Of a stretch of DNA of 64,000 bases, positions 22,901 through 32,771 are shown one piece after another. The position numbers and the translations under genes were made by a program. Origin of the DNA: Mytilus edulis (Eukaryota > Mollusca > Bivalvia > Mytilida > Mytilidae); NCBI RefSeq assembly GCF_963676685.1, contig NC_092354.1:68746178-68810177 (forward strand), given 5' to 3'. The notes below the pieces were generated by a model. The model ran no database searches, was not told the DNA's origin, and saw nothing but the letters and a program-made list of their open reading frames with translations. Each line of letters opens with the position of its first letter. Position 1 is the first letter of the stretch.

Positions 22901-25900
22901 TTTTGTTGTTTAATGTAAAATTGCAAAAGACTTTATAAAGTATCACTAAAATATGTTGTTGTAAAGAGCTCAGTTATGAACAGAGGTCATAATTGTCAGA
23001 GATACACCAAACGATAAAATTTATCAATCTCACAACAACTAAAACTAAACAAGAACCAAATATTGTGTGTTACCAGGGAGGTACCTCTAATACATAAAGA
23101 AAAGTCAGTTAATCACGCTACATGCGCTTTTCGACATCTTCATGACACAAACTAAACAGTTTTTTGAAAGCATAAACATAGGACACGGACTACAACACAA
23201 ATAAGTTTCATCCAGTAGATATACATATATAAAATAAACAGCAATATATTTAAATACACAATTTATAGTTGTGATCGAAAGTTCAGAAATAAGACAAAGA
23301 AGTCCGTTAATTTAGAAATTGAAAAGTATTCTAAATACTTGTTTCACAGCGAGATCCAGTGTAACCATTTATACAGCTGCATGTAAAGTTATCAATACCA
23401 TCAAAGCAAACTCCATGTTGACATGGCATACTGGTACATTCATCTATATCTGAAAATCATCATTCGAAAAAGGAAAAAAAGATAGATCTAAAAAAGAATT
23501 GTTTGCTTAATCATAATATGCATCTGATTCGTTATCATTGAACCGTTTATTCTGTTTAAATCGCCGATATGTCCGGGACAAGGTTATTCATGCCGGGGCA
23601 ACGCAATAGACGTCGCAAAGCCGTGATATGCAATTTTATGAAGTGCTGAGCAGAGAGATATGGACAGTGGAACGACCAATATATACTGTGGATACATAGT
23701 ACAATGCGATCAGTTTATTACAGATGTACATAACAACAACAGAGGTTTGTTTTATGAAATAGTGTGTCCCGTTTATTATTTTTGGTTGAAAGGTTTATGA
23801 TTTTAACAGATTCACAATTGTTTTTTTGCCAAATGTTTTGAAGCTAACCATGGCATTTTGGGGGTGTATAATCGTAAAAAACAAAACCTAGAATATACTT
23901 CAATTTTTGTAGTGACCTTTGTATGAGCTATTAAAGTAAATGGGTGTTATAGGGCAAAATAGGTTCTCTGTTTCTTTTTTTTTTTTAAAGGTTTCCAAAC
24001 AGTTCAAAATTTCATAAACCTCGCCTCAGTGCATCCTTTATAACGTAAGATTCACACGATAACATTCCTCAGCATCATTTCCATTTCAATTTATTATTTT
24101 TGTAAGACCATTTACTCTTCAACTTCGTACTTATTTTTAGCCTTTTTAACATTTTTTTTGGATTCGAGCGTCACTGATGAGTCTTTTGTAGACGTAACGC
24201 GCGTCTGGCGTTAATATAAAATTGTAATCCTAGTATCTATGATGAGTTCATTTACTAGTGAATGTAAACGAATACAATTGAACAAAGACAAACACTATGT
24301 AACAAAACAGGTTGATTATGTGAACAAGTTAATATATATACATTTACATAATTTAAAAGCTGTTAAAACATACTTGTCTCACAGCAGGATCCAGTGAAAC
24401 CTTCATTACAAAGGCAGCGTCCCAATGATCCTAGTATGTGTATTAAATTGCCATGTCTTCCACATATTATCGACATCTGACACCAGTCTGTTAAATAAAA
24501 TAAATCATTAAACATTTGCAGTACAAATTAAATATTAGGCATGTTCATTGTATCCAAGTAATTAATAAATTGGGCCTTTGATTTTCAATTCAAAATTCTA
24601 TTACAATGTGTCATGTCATGCATTATGTTGACTTATAGTTGCACGTGTTTTTATGTTGGGAGGTTGTCTCATTGGCTTTAGGAAAAAAACATGTCTTTTT
24701 TTTTGTATTTTTTATGTTTGTTTTATTTGATTAAGTTGTACTATTTTATCAATCACGTTTTTAAAATACTGTTAATATGTATTTAGAGGGGAAAAGACCG
24801 GTTTACGAGGATATTGTTTTCCACAAAGATGTTTTATTTTAATAATAAAAAAAAAAAGTAAAAACTGCTACTCCCACTTTTGTACAATACATTTTGCAGT
24901 TTCAACGTTTCGTACATAACGTGTTGACCAAACAGAAAATCGTGGAAAACAACCATTTCGAACAAAATAATCTTTTGAATACAAGAGGGATAGATAACCG
25001 TATGTTTTTCAAAGATAATGTTGTTTACCGATCACATAACATAATTATGATCAGGTTAAATTTATCGATCTTTTGAATAAAATTATTCTTAAAGGTTACA
25101 AATCATCCATATATCTTAGATAAAACTTTTCTTTTTAATTCAATAGACTAAACGGTTGTAAAAGTTTACCTCATGAATGCAAACCAAATATTTACCTGTC
25201 AAATCAGCTTCCTCGATGAGAGGAGGTAAAACGCCGCCTGTTGTAATAAATTTTAATATCTTTAAAGAAATATTATCATTTATAATATTTTAACAGGACA
25301 TATGCTTTATGGTCGTAAAATGTTAATTTAAAAATGAATATTGCTATCTATTACACAATGTCATATTGTTTAATTTTTGTTTCTTGTCCGTCCCTTTTGC
25401 TGAAACTAGACCGCGTCCACTCTGTGTTTTCGTAAGACTTTTTCTCTACTTGTATCCATCTAATGACTTTTTCAACTGATTTTAAGAGTTCGTTCTTATG
25501 TGGTTTTGTAACACCACTGTCCCAGGTTATGAAAAAGGATGTGTTCCCGCTGATATGTTTAAACCAGCCAAATTCTGTATGTATAGCCTGTCAAAAGTCA
25601 GGAGCCTGCAATTTAGTGGTTGTCTTTTGTTGCTGTTTTATTTATTTGTTTTTCTTCATTTTTAAACATTTAGACGTTAGTTTTTTCGTTTGATTTGTGT
25701 TACATTTTTTTTCTTCATTTCGGGGCCGTATATACTTGACTATGCGGTATGGGCTTTGCTCATTGTTGAAGGCTGTTCGGTGACCTAAAATTATTAATTT
25801 CGTTGTTAATTTGGTATCTTGTAAAGAGTGTCCTCATTGGTAATTATACCCCATCTTCTATTATGTATCTTAAAATTATTTTGAATACAATCGTAAAGAA

Positions 25901-28611
25901 GGGATTTAAATAATATTCCTAGTTTAAATAGTCGCACAAGGAATCAAATGATTATTTCGGCTGAGTTACGTTATTTAAAGATAACCTTTTGATTATTCCT
26001 TTTCAAATTACACGAAAACGAGATAGTATCATGGTAGATAAATATAAACTGATCTATTCATTGTTTCATACATTATCAGGTTTGCTTGTACACTTGTGTT
26101 GTTGCGATGTCAACCAAAATGGCTATACATTGTACAAACGATAACATTCCCTTATACAAAATCTTGTAAATTTTGTAAACATTGTTTCAAGTAGTTTTAG
26201 GTTGCATTTCTGTAAATATTGACAATGCAATTTCCGAATGGAACTCATTTTACGGCTAAAACTGTGCCACTTTTACTATGAAGTTTTGAAAAAAATCTGA
26301 TCCTAGAATCGAAAGTTCATATGCATCACATTTTTTTGCAAAGGTCAAATTATAGGGCTGTGCGGCACATTTTCAACGTTTATATGCCCTGACCTTCAGA
26401 GTTTAAACTGACACTAATTGTCTTAACTACCCCTACCTTGAATGAAAGGTTACCACAGATTTCAATGTAAACAATATGCACATGTTTTTTACTGGTAACA
26501 TTCCCAAGTTATGTCTCTGTGAGAAGGAACACAGAGAGCATAACTGGGAACCAGTATGTAAACAAACTTAATTTTCTATGAATATTCAAGATCTCTCCAA
26601 AAAGAGGCGTGTTTTGAGAAACAGCTGTATTTACAAAGTGCAACCTATACAGACATTTATTCAAATAGAAAACTCTCTAAAATCAGTTTTTCTCACATTA
26701 ATACTCCATTTATCAGAAATAAAGTCTTAAATAAATCTAACTTTATCTTTACTTTACATTTTATTCCCCATCCCCTGTTTCAATGTTTTAAATAATTTGA
26801 AAACAAGACTTTAATTATTGCCAGCTTACCCTATTTGCATATTTTCTGATAAAAAATGCCGAGAACCGGTTTAAAACTATTTTGATAACATATTGAAAAA
26901 ATATCAGAATACTATAAATGTAATGTTTAGCAGTCAATCATTACAACATTGAAGATTATATAAAGTATCCAATCCAGCCTCTGTCTTCAGTCCTCATCTT
27001 CTTGTATGCCTATTTGTCAATTAAAGAACACATTTTCTGCCGCAAATGGTCAATTTAGAATTATTGTCACAACAGTATCATCTGTAACCATATATCTGAC
27101 ACAATTTAGCTAATATATATATACTAGAAGTGTTCAAACAAAGCCATATTTGCAATAGTTGTATGTATGCAGAAACCAGTCTGAGATATAAAGTCACTTA
27201 AAATGTTGTAGAGATGACTGCTTACATCTGATTTTCGCATAACTTCCAAGCATAGTTATTGTTTTCTATATCAAGAACTTTAAAATAAAAAAAATCATAG
27301 CATTTACAAGTAAAATTATTGGTTTTATGACCCAGGCGGTATGCAATTTTTATTGTTTTTGGCCCCTGGGGCCTCAAATTCCCTAAATCATTCTGCTGTT
27401 TCTAGCAATTTGGAATATTTAGTACATATTACAGATAGAACACACTATTGTAAGTTTTCTTGAGATTTTTTTGCTTTTCTAGCTTGTATTCATTATGCTG
27501 TGGTGACAAAAACAGATTTGGGTGTTGCCGCTTACTTTTGGGTTATCGAAAGGACTCAAATACCCCATAAATAATATTCAGGAAGGATCTTTGAGTTTCA
27601 TGACTGAGAATATATAAGCACTCCTTAACAATATAAATTAAAAATATGCAAATATTATGAATCAATTTTGTATCCAGGACTTTAAGTAAACTATTCATAC
27701 TGTAAACTGTGAATGTATACTGAGTCATCATATTTAAGGCCCAGGATTCTACCAATCTTCATTAAATATTTATAAAACTTCATATTTGAGTTAATTTCTT
27801 TAAAATCTGTGAAATAAAGCGAATTTGGTTAAATTATGAATGTTCCCCTTTTTCACCCTATATAGGTTGCATTTCTATAAATATTGACAATGCAATTTCC
27901 CATAGGAACTCCTTTTACGGCTAAAACTGTACCACTTTTACTATGAAGTTTTGAAAAAAAAATCTTATACTAGAATTGAAAGTTATTGTGCACCACAATG
28001 TTGTTCAATGGTCAAAATATAGGGCTGTGCGGCACATTTTCAACGTTTATATGCCCTGAACTTCTCATAATTTAAACTAACACTAATTTTCTTAACTACC
28101 CCTACCTCGAATGAAAGGTTAACACAGATTTCAATGTAAACAAAATGCACATGTTTATTTAGTGGTAACATTCCCAAGTTATGTCTCTGTGAGATGGAAC
28201 ACAGAGAGCATAACTGGAAACCACTATGTAAACAAACTAAATTTTCTATGAATATTCACGATCTCCCCAAAAGAGGCATGTTTTGAGAAACAGCTGTATT
28301 TACAAAGTGCAACCTTTACGGATTGAAAAAGTTATTTCAAGGTTAACGATGTCGAACAAAAACATTACCAAACATATTGCAAAACGGATATAACGCCGTA
28401 TATTTTTACCATGATTGTTTTATTGATCCTGCTGATTTAATTATTTACGATCATGATTCAGTTGATCGAATACGTAAAGATGTCCTAAAAGGTAACAGAT
28501 CATCCAATATCAACAACAGAGTAAACTGTTGTAAACGTTTAATATTGTGAATGAAAACGATATACTTACCTGTCAGTACCACTTCCTCAATAAGTGCAAG
28601 TAAAGCGCCGC
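13938..28611 (-). CDS. Secreted-type EGF/immunoglobulin-domain protein (4 EGF + 3 Ig), 13 exons
   Basis: Exons, 5' to 3': 28611-28570, 25237-25196, 24487-24374, 23449-23339, 22181-22071, 21351-21238, 20402-20269, 19401-19260, 18205-18069, 17691 region (17681-17537), 16681-16563, 14654-14498 and 13957-13938. All join in one frame, about 462 residues without the start. Two 14-residue exons come first, then four EGF domains (three with the NxDEC / NINEC / EINEC calcium-type start), then three I-set Ig domains, each encoded by two exons split phase 0 just after the Trp, then a short tail. Domain borders are all phase 1, the symmetric class used in exon shuffling. No transmembrane segment is seen, so it is probably secreted or matrix-bound; several NxT sites are present. 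Orthology is unknown: the order recalls fibulin/hemicentin-like adhesion proteins or mollusc Ig/EGF lectin-like immune proteins. The start codon is not certain (see 32564-32608). Confidence 0.88.
14498..14654 (-). CDS. EGF/Ig gene, Ig domain 3, second half
   Basis: Acceptor TTTCTTTCTAG and donor CACA|GTAAGTATC. It carries the F-strand cysteine in [14 protein letters not shown] and the G strand AKAQVIVHH. The usual 'DxGxYxC' is ESGILTC, so the tyrosine is replaced by Leu. Confidence 0.9.
15290..15385. repeat. Family-D fragment
   Basis: TCGATGCCACTGCTTGTGGA … TATTTCCAGTCCAGTAGT … TCTGTGTTGACTTGA. This is the inverted match of the second module of the 352-bp tandem units at 32772-33760. Confidence 0.7.
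15715..15960. repeat. Family-A repeat, long copy
   Basis: CTATAAAAGGTCCCGCAATG, AACAATTCAAACGAG, AAACGACAACCACGGAATAC, CAGACTTAAGACAGGCACAT and ATGTGGCGG, in the same order as at 25480-25870 (inverted). Confidence 0.75.
16563..16681 (-). CDS. EGF/Ig gene, Ig domain 3, first half
   Basis: Acceptor TTTTATTTCTCAG and donor TCC|GTAAGT. It reads [12 protein letters not shown] … [17 protein letters not shown]-strand Cys, the 'GxPxPxxxW' I-set motif and the core Trp. Confidence 0.93.
17045..17105. repeat. Family-C 3' fragment
   Basis: TGCTCTATGGTCGGATTGTT followed by TTTGACACATTTCCATTCTC, intronic. Confidence 0.7.
17537..17681 (-). CDS. EGF/Ig gene, Ig domain 2, second half
   Basis: Acceptor ATATTTTTTGTAG and donor TATG|GTATGTG. 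It contains [19 protein letters not shown], a textbook 'xxGxYxCxAxNxxG' I-set F strand. Confidence 0.93.
18069..18205 (-). CDS. EGF/Ig gene, Ig domain 2, first half
   Basis: Acceptor CATTTTTCAG and donor AAG|GTAATA. It reads [12 protein letters not shown] … [20 protein letters not shown] with the B-strand Cys, 'GYPEPTVKW' and the core Trp. Confidence 0.93.
18206..19259 (-). other. Intron between Ig domains 1 and 2
   Basis: AT-rich, with no repeat or coding segment identified. Confidence 0.6.
19260..19401 (-). CDS. EGF/Ig gene, Ig domain 1, second half
   Basis: Acceptor CTCCATTTCAG and donor ACCA|GTAAGTAT. It reads [20 protein letters not shown] then [15 protein letters not shown]: the 'xxGxYxCxAxNxxG' strand with an NVT glycosylation site. 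Confidence 0.93.
19441..19521. mobile_element. Hairpin MITE (81 bp) with attached repeat
   Basis: 25-bp arms GTTACATGGTGTGTTAGTGA CCTAA and TTAGGTCACTAGCACACCGT GTAAC are inverted with 2-3 mismatches. The right arm and its downstream ~250 bp recur at 48394-48620. Confidence 0.7.
19522..19790. repeat. Dispersed repeat shared with 48415-48620
   Basis: Common landmarks in the same order: TTACCGACT, GCCTATCAA, TACTTCCATT, ACAAATGCCA, TTTTTAGC and GTGTTTT. A 26-bp piece (CTTCGTCTGTTGAATCCTTT…) is repeated exactly at about 19724 and 19847, a ~123-bp tandem duplication. Confidence 0.65.
20269..20402 (-). CDS. EGF/Ig gene, Ig domain 1, first half
   Basis: Acceptor AAATGTTTTAG and donor GAT|GTAAGAT. 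It reads [20 protein letters not shown] … [18 protein letters not shown]-strand Cys and I-set 'GIPAPVVTW'. NKT is a glycosylation site. Confidence 0.93.
20403..21237 (-). other. Intron between EGF 4 and Ig 1
   Basis: AT-rich. Nothing recognisable; the ORFs at 20412-20699 have no family features. Confidence 0.5.
21238..21351 (-). CDS. EGF/Ig gene, EGF domain 4
   Basis: Single phase 1-1 exon. [20 protein letters not shown] continues [18 protein letters not shown]. All six cysteines are in canonical spacing, and the C-terminus is 'GxxGxxC'. Acceptor TATAATCAG and donor TAG|GTAAGAA. Confidence 0.95.
   Translation of the reverse strand, partial: KLTNVHLVHARMVQHASTCLMDIFVNVLMATPEKTVK
22071..22181 (-). 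CDS. EGF/Ig gene, EGF domain 3
   Basis: [20 protein letters not shown], then [17 protein letters not shown]. Six cysteines, one residue shorter between C2 and C3 than EGF 4. Acceptor TTTTTAATAG and donor CAG|GTAATT. Confidence 0.95.
22182..23338 (-). other. Intron between EGF 2 and EGF 3
   Basis: AT-rich, no coding. Near 23105 a short dispersed motif (CATGCGCTTTTCGACATCTTCATGACAC) resembles mussel repeat debris. Confidence 0.5.
23339..23449 (-). CDS. EGF/Ig gene, EGF domain 2 (calcium-binding type)
   Basis: [20 protein letters not shown], then [17 protein letters not shown]. The NxDEC start and D/N…F aromatic position fit the calcium-binding EGF subclass. Acceptor GATTTTCAG and donor ACAA|GTATTT. 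Confidence 0.95.
23600..23690. repeat. Family-E repeat, copy 1
   Basis: AAGCCGTGATATGCA … AAGTGCTGAGCAG … GACAGTGGAACGACC. It matches the inverted copy at 35345-35425. Confidence 0.7.
24090..24250. repeat. Family-D repeat, inverted copy
   Basis: GATTCGAGCGTCACTGATGA, GTAGACGTAACGCGCGTCTG and AATCCTAGTATCTATGATGA, the reverse complement of the 7635-7770 type. Confidence 0.8.
24374..24487 (-). CDS. EGF/Ig gene, EGF domain 1 (atypical cysteines)
   Basis: It reads [31 protein letters not shown] and TGSCCET. It is EGF-like by 'CxC…GFTGS.C', but the third cysteine position reads Leu (GN-L-I) and an extra cysteine precedes the last one (SCCE). The total stays at six. Acceptor TTATTTAACAG and donor ACAA|GTATG. 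Confidence 0.88.
25196..25237 (-). CDS. EGF/Ig gene, 14-residue exon b
   Basis: 42 bases between acceptor ATTACAACAG and donor GACAG|GTAAATA, phase 1-1. It reads [13 protein letters not shown]. It aligns base for base in length with exon a (28570-28611). Confidence 0.85.
25480..25870. repeat. Family-A repeat, near full-length, inverted orientation
   Basis: Order: CACTGTCCCAGGTTATG, CCAGCCAAATTCTGTATG, AAGTCAGGAGCCTGCAATTT, GTGGTTGTCTTTTG, TTCGGGGCCGTATA, CTATGCGGTATGGGCTTTGC, GCTGTTCGGTGACC and TCCTCATTGGTAATTATACC. Confidence 0.8.
26199..26646. mobile_element. TIR element with AGGTTGCA ends, copy 1
   Basis: It begins AGGTTGCATTTCTGTAAAT and ends ATTTACAAAGTGCAACCT, inverted ends of about 18 bp. 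Internal GGCTGTGCGGCACATTTTCA and ATGTCTCTGTGAGAAGGAAC are shared with copy 2. An internal stem (TTATGTCTCTGTGA / ACACAGAGAGCATAA) is also present. No ORF. Confidence 0.7.
27864..28315. mobile_element. TIR element with AGGTTGCA ends, copy 2
   Basis: Same orientation and about 90% identical by eye to 26199-26646, with the same termini. The 1.2 kb between the copies is unrelated AT-rich DNA. Confidence 0.7.
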
Positions 28612-28790
28612 CTGTAGTAATAAAAATGTATTTGTCTTTTAAAAAATATTATAATTTATAATGTTTTATCAGTAAAGAGGCTACATGTTCGCCAACTTAA
28701 AATTTTATTTGATTATTGCTCTCTCTATTAACACATATTGTTTGATTTTTTTTCTTTTTCGTCTCTAATGTTTTGCTGAAAATTGTACTA
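28370..28790. repeat. Segmental duplicate of 24950-25410 (carries exon a)
   Basis: Both segments share, in order, AAGGTTACAAATCATCCA / AAGGTAACAGATCATCCA, the AAACGGTTGTAAAAGTTTA / AAACTGTTGTAAACGTTTA block, the 42-bp exon, ATAATTTATAATGTTTTA, and the CATATTGTTTAATTTTTGTT / CATATTGTTTGATTTTTTTT block. Confidence 0.75.
28570..28611 (-). CDS. EGF/Ig gene, 14-residue exon a
   Basis: 42 bases, acceptor ATTACTACAG and donor GACAG|GTAAGTATA, phase 1-1. It reads [13 protein letters not shown]. It is a paralogue of exon b with the same length, splice contexts and phase. Upstream of this exon the gene is unresolved. Confidence 0.8.
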
Positions 28791-29694
28791 CGGTGCTCAT
28801 CTTTGGTTTTATGGATTTTCAAGTTGGACTTTGTCAATAGTTGTCTCAACAAAAAATTGTACGTCTACAATAGATGAGGATATATCGAAAAATTAAAGAA
28901 TGTCATTTTAAGATTAAATGTTTTAGATTTTCTATTAACAAGTATGTATGATAATTTGTAAAAACTACAACGCAGTAGAGAAAGATGTATCTAAGTCAGT
29001 ATTCCAGTTAATCAATTATATACACCGCACCTATACCAAGTACATTATACTTGTATATACGCATTTAATTTTAATATGATATAAATACGATATGTAAACA
29101 GCTAATTTTACTGATGTAATGATGAATATTAGAAAAACTGTGTATCCCATGTATCCGTTTATAAAAATATCTTGCAATGTAACTCACTAAAACAAATTAC
29201 AGCCCTTACCGTAAATTAATAAATTCATTTCTATCAATCTCAATATGCGTAGATGTCTACAAACATGCCTTATAACGATAAGAGTTTGCTAATGAAGTCA
29301 TGAAGTGTGATAAGATTGCAAGTACATATATTTGTTCGAGCTATCAACATATGAACATTATTTTAAAACTTGATATAAAAAAGAAGATGTGGTAGTTGAC
29401 TTCTAATATGTATTTTCACAACCCAATATTCTTTAAAGAAATATGCTCAATGAATGCTTAGAAAACCATGAAAAGAACTCGTCCAATCTTAATTTACCAC
29501 AAGGGCTGTAATTTGTAAAATTGGACTGAAAAGGGTTTTAATCTTGACAATTTTATCTTGAAAAAAGTAAATAAAAACAAATCTTGAATGGCCTTATTCT
29601 GCAACCGTAGGAACATCATGCTCTTGATCAAGATCATTATGAATTCAGTCCTTCTCTTTGCAAGTCCAACACATAGCTGAACTACATATGAGAG

Positions 29695-29930
29695 GCAACC
29701 TGTCGACCTTTGCTATCGAGTATGAACATGTCGATCTGTCAACTTGTTAACCTTTACACTTATCAACCTGTCGACCTATATGCATTTATCGACTTTTCAA
29801 CATGTCGACCTGTCAACCTGTCGACCTTAACACTTGTCAATCTTGTAGAAATTTCTTGTGTCAACCTGTCAACCTTTCTAGTTTCAACCTGTCGACCTAT
29901 TACTCTGTCAACTTATGTAAATATAAATCG
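29695..29930 (+). repeat. Degenerate 9-10-bp minisatellite (CCTGTCRAC)n
   Basis: About twenty variants of CCTGTCAA / CCTGTCGAC, with GTCGAC recurring and several spacers. The ORF through it (29710-29976) is a consequence of the repeat and is not a gene. Confidence 0.85.
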
Positions 29931-30944
29931 ATTCACTTTTGAAGTTAAACCGATTTACTCCTCCGTTTTTTTGTGATGGAAGAACAGCGCCGTTTTTCTT
30001 ACTTTACCCGATCTTATAAGGTATAATCAGGTAGTTGAGCTCCTTCCTGTCAATTCGATAGAACCCGATAACGCAGACCTATTTGTATTCTAGTGTAGTG
30101 AGGTCGATTTATTTCCTCAGACCCGAGAAGACGGAAGTCGAATAAAATGAACGGAAAACATCGACTTTTAAATACTAAAAAGTCTAAAAACGTTTGTAGT
30201 AAATTATTGTTTCTGTAATTTTGTATTGTGCTATTTTTTGTACACATTTTCCTTTCGTTCAGCTAAATTAATGTCCCTGTTCTTGATACCAACCCTTTAA
30301 TTTGTAAGGGAGGGGTGCATGGATAAGCCTGTTTTATTTCTATTTTTTGGCGAAATTTCAATTGAGTCTATTTTGTCCTAGCTTGTCAGCATGATTTTGT
30401 CTTTATTCCAAGCTGCGGTTATTTTTTTTATTTTGACAATAAATTCGTGGGTCATGTCTGTTTATTTCAAATTTGATCTAGGCCCCTCCAAATAAAGCAT
30501 AATTGTATAAGGAAGATCCATATGTCTAATTTGCCATGAAGACATCGATCTTTTAATTTTGCCCGGGGGAGGGAGATTTTGATATAAAATAAATTGATTT
30601 GAAAATTATCAAATTGGATCAATGTAGGCCTTTTTTTTACTTAAGGTGCTGGCCAAGTATGAAATTAATTTCATTCAGTCAAAATCAGGGCCACAATTAT
30701 CTTCATTTAAAAATGCATAGCGATTTCACCCAACGCCAAAACCACGAAAGTCGAACGGCTGTGCCTAATACATGAATGTTAATTTAAAATTAAAACAATA
30801 GTATAACTATCTGACTGAAATCTAAATTACTGAAACCGGCGAACGGAGACAACCACAAGTTATATTATGTTCGTATACATGTAAGCCTTCGTTACTTGCG
30901 TTAACGTATGTAAGTTTCGTTTAAAATTTAAAATTCTCTCATAT

Positions 30945-31050
30945 GACTCATCAGTGACGCTCGGATCAAATAGTTACAAAGCCAAAAAGATATAAAGTTG
31001 AAGAGCATTGGGGATCCAAAATTTCAAAAAGTTGTGAAACTCACTTGCAC
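30945..31050. repeat. Family-D fragment
   Basis: GACTCATCAGTGACGCTCGG, TTACAAAGCCAAAAAG, AAGTTGAAGAGCATTGGGGA. Confidence 0.75.
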
Positions 31051-31059
31051 TACAAGGCA

Positions 31060-32560
31060 TGAATATTAGTTTCTTTGGTTGATTAAGTGGAACAATTGAT
31101 GAATCAGGTTTAATGGACATCTCCTTTTCTTTCAATCCTTTTTGCACGATTGCAATTTGATAAATCCTTTACCATAGTGTTGAATAAAATACGTTCAATA
31201 TAAGTTTACTAACTTCCATCAGATGAATGAGCTATAGTCTCCCGTAAAGGAAAAAAAGGAAATATCTATTTTGCTTCACCAAAAAATGTATCAAAGACAT
31301 CTATAATTATGGATAATTTGAATGATTTAATTTTTTAGAGAGGAGGTTGTTAATGTTTAAATGTAGTTGACAATGCTTTCCATAATGAACAAGATTTTCA
31401 TATAACCCGCGGTGTAACATGTAAAATCGTATGATTCCACCATTTGTAATTTTTTAATTGGCAATATCAATACTGTATACATGACTTTAAAAGGTCTGTC
31501 ATGAAAAAAATGTTGAGCAATTAAATAAGATTCATTGGCATGGCTGTTTAACATTGTATAGAAGCAATAACTTTAAACGTGAAATGTTCCAGCAGCAAAG
31601 GAACTTGATTTAAACATTAGGCTACATGTAACAGTTTCAGAATTTCAAAAACAATAAAGTAAGAAAAACGATGTGACATATTGACTCGGCATTTTTAATA
31701 ACATAAATATGTGATTCTTGCCAATGCCAACTGCTTACTTAATTTATCACAAATAATTAATTTCCCAACCAGTTTTCAAAAAAAAAAATTAATTATTATG
31801 GTGAAGAGAACACAGAACATTTGTTTTTCAATTTTTGGAAGAAAGCTTTTGTTGACAAAATTACAAGATACAATATCTGATCAATAGTTTAAAAATGCAT
31901 TCCTTTTACTTTGTTTTGAGTTCGAGGCTTAGTATTCGGGGAAGACAATTGATGTGTGGTACAGAAAAAACGTCTATGGTATATGGAAATATAGGAACCG
32001 TTATTGTTCATACGTCTTTTTTTTATTGTTTCAGTTTAAAAAAAAAAATACCAACAATCTCACAGTCTTTACCATTTAGAAAAATCTTCTTTTAACATAA
32101 ATCCCATTGCTTTGCACAGTCATGAAGTGAATTTCGGATGTATGAATTAAAATCAAGGCAATAATCTTTGGTTGAACAATTTTGCAAGCAATGTTTACGA
32201 TACAAGCAATAATATAGTTATTTGGATTGCACATTTAAAGAAATTTACCACACGTGCAATCAGCAGGTTAGACGGTCAATATTGAGAACCTTTAACACAA
32301 GTTTGTAGTTTTTGTAGTCGCCATCGATGTGGTGTATGTATATTGGAGGATGAATACACACTTATCATTAAAAGGAGAAGGATAATGCCTATGTTATGGT
32401 CATCAATCTATGTGTTGGTAAAGGAAAGTTTTACGACAAGAAATAAATGATCTAATTCATCGACATGACGTTTTGACATTTTTGAAATAATAAATGTTTA
32501 TTGTGGATACTCCACAAACTTCAGTATATATGTATTACTAAAATGTGTTAAAAAAACGTA
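31060..32560. other. No gene seen
   Basis: AT-rich. ORFs on both strands lack any family feature or splice-consistent partner. Confidence 0.4.
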
Positions 32561-32563
32561 TAC

Positions 32564-32608
32564 CTGTAACATTATGAAAACGGAAATGAGAGTGACAGAA
32601 TGTAGCAT
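32564..32608 (-). CDS. Candidate signal-peptide exon of the EGF/Ig gene
   Basis: ATG followed by LHSVTLISVFIMLQ, a hydrophobic leader, ending CAG|GTATAC. It lies upstream of exon a on the same strand and would supply the missing secretion signal. However, it ends in phase 0 and exon a needs phase 1, so at least one unseen exon would have to intervene. Speculative. Confidence 0.25.
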
Positions 32609-32771
32609 ACTACCACGTTATATCTGAATTTGAGCATGTATATGTGTTATTCCTTTAGTAATTTTGTTTACAGATTTAAAGGAAATGTTTCGAAATGTCT
32701 GTGTTGGAAACCAAGCTGTATTTACTTTGAATATTGTAAATAGAGACAACAAAAGTATCAACTGTTTGTTT

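Noticed and set aside
25463..25693. 76-codon ORF near exon b
   Set aside because: It lies in a long family-A repeat copy.
29710..29976. Ser/Thr/Asn-rich ORF
   Set aside because: Created by the CCTGTCRAC minisatellite.
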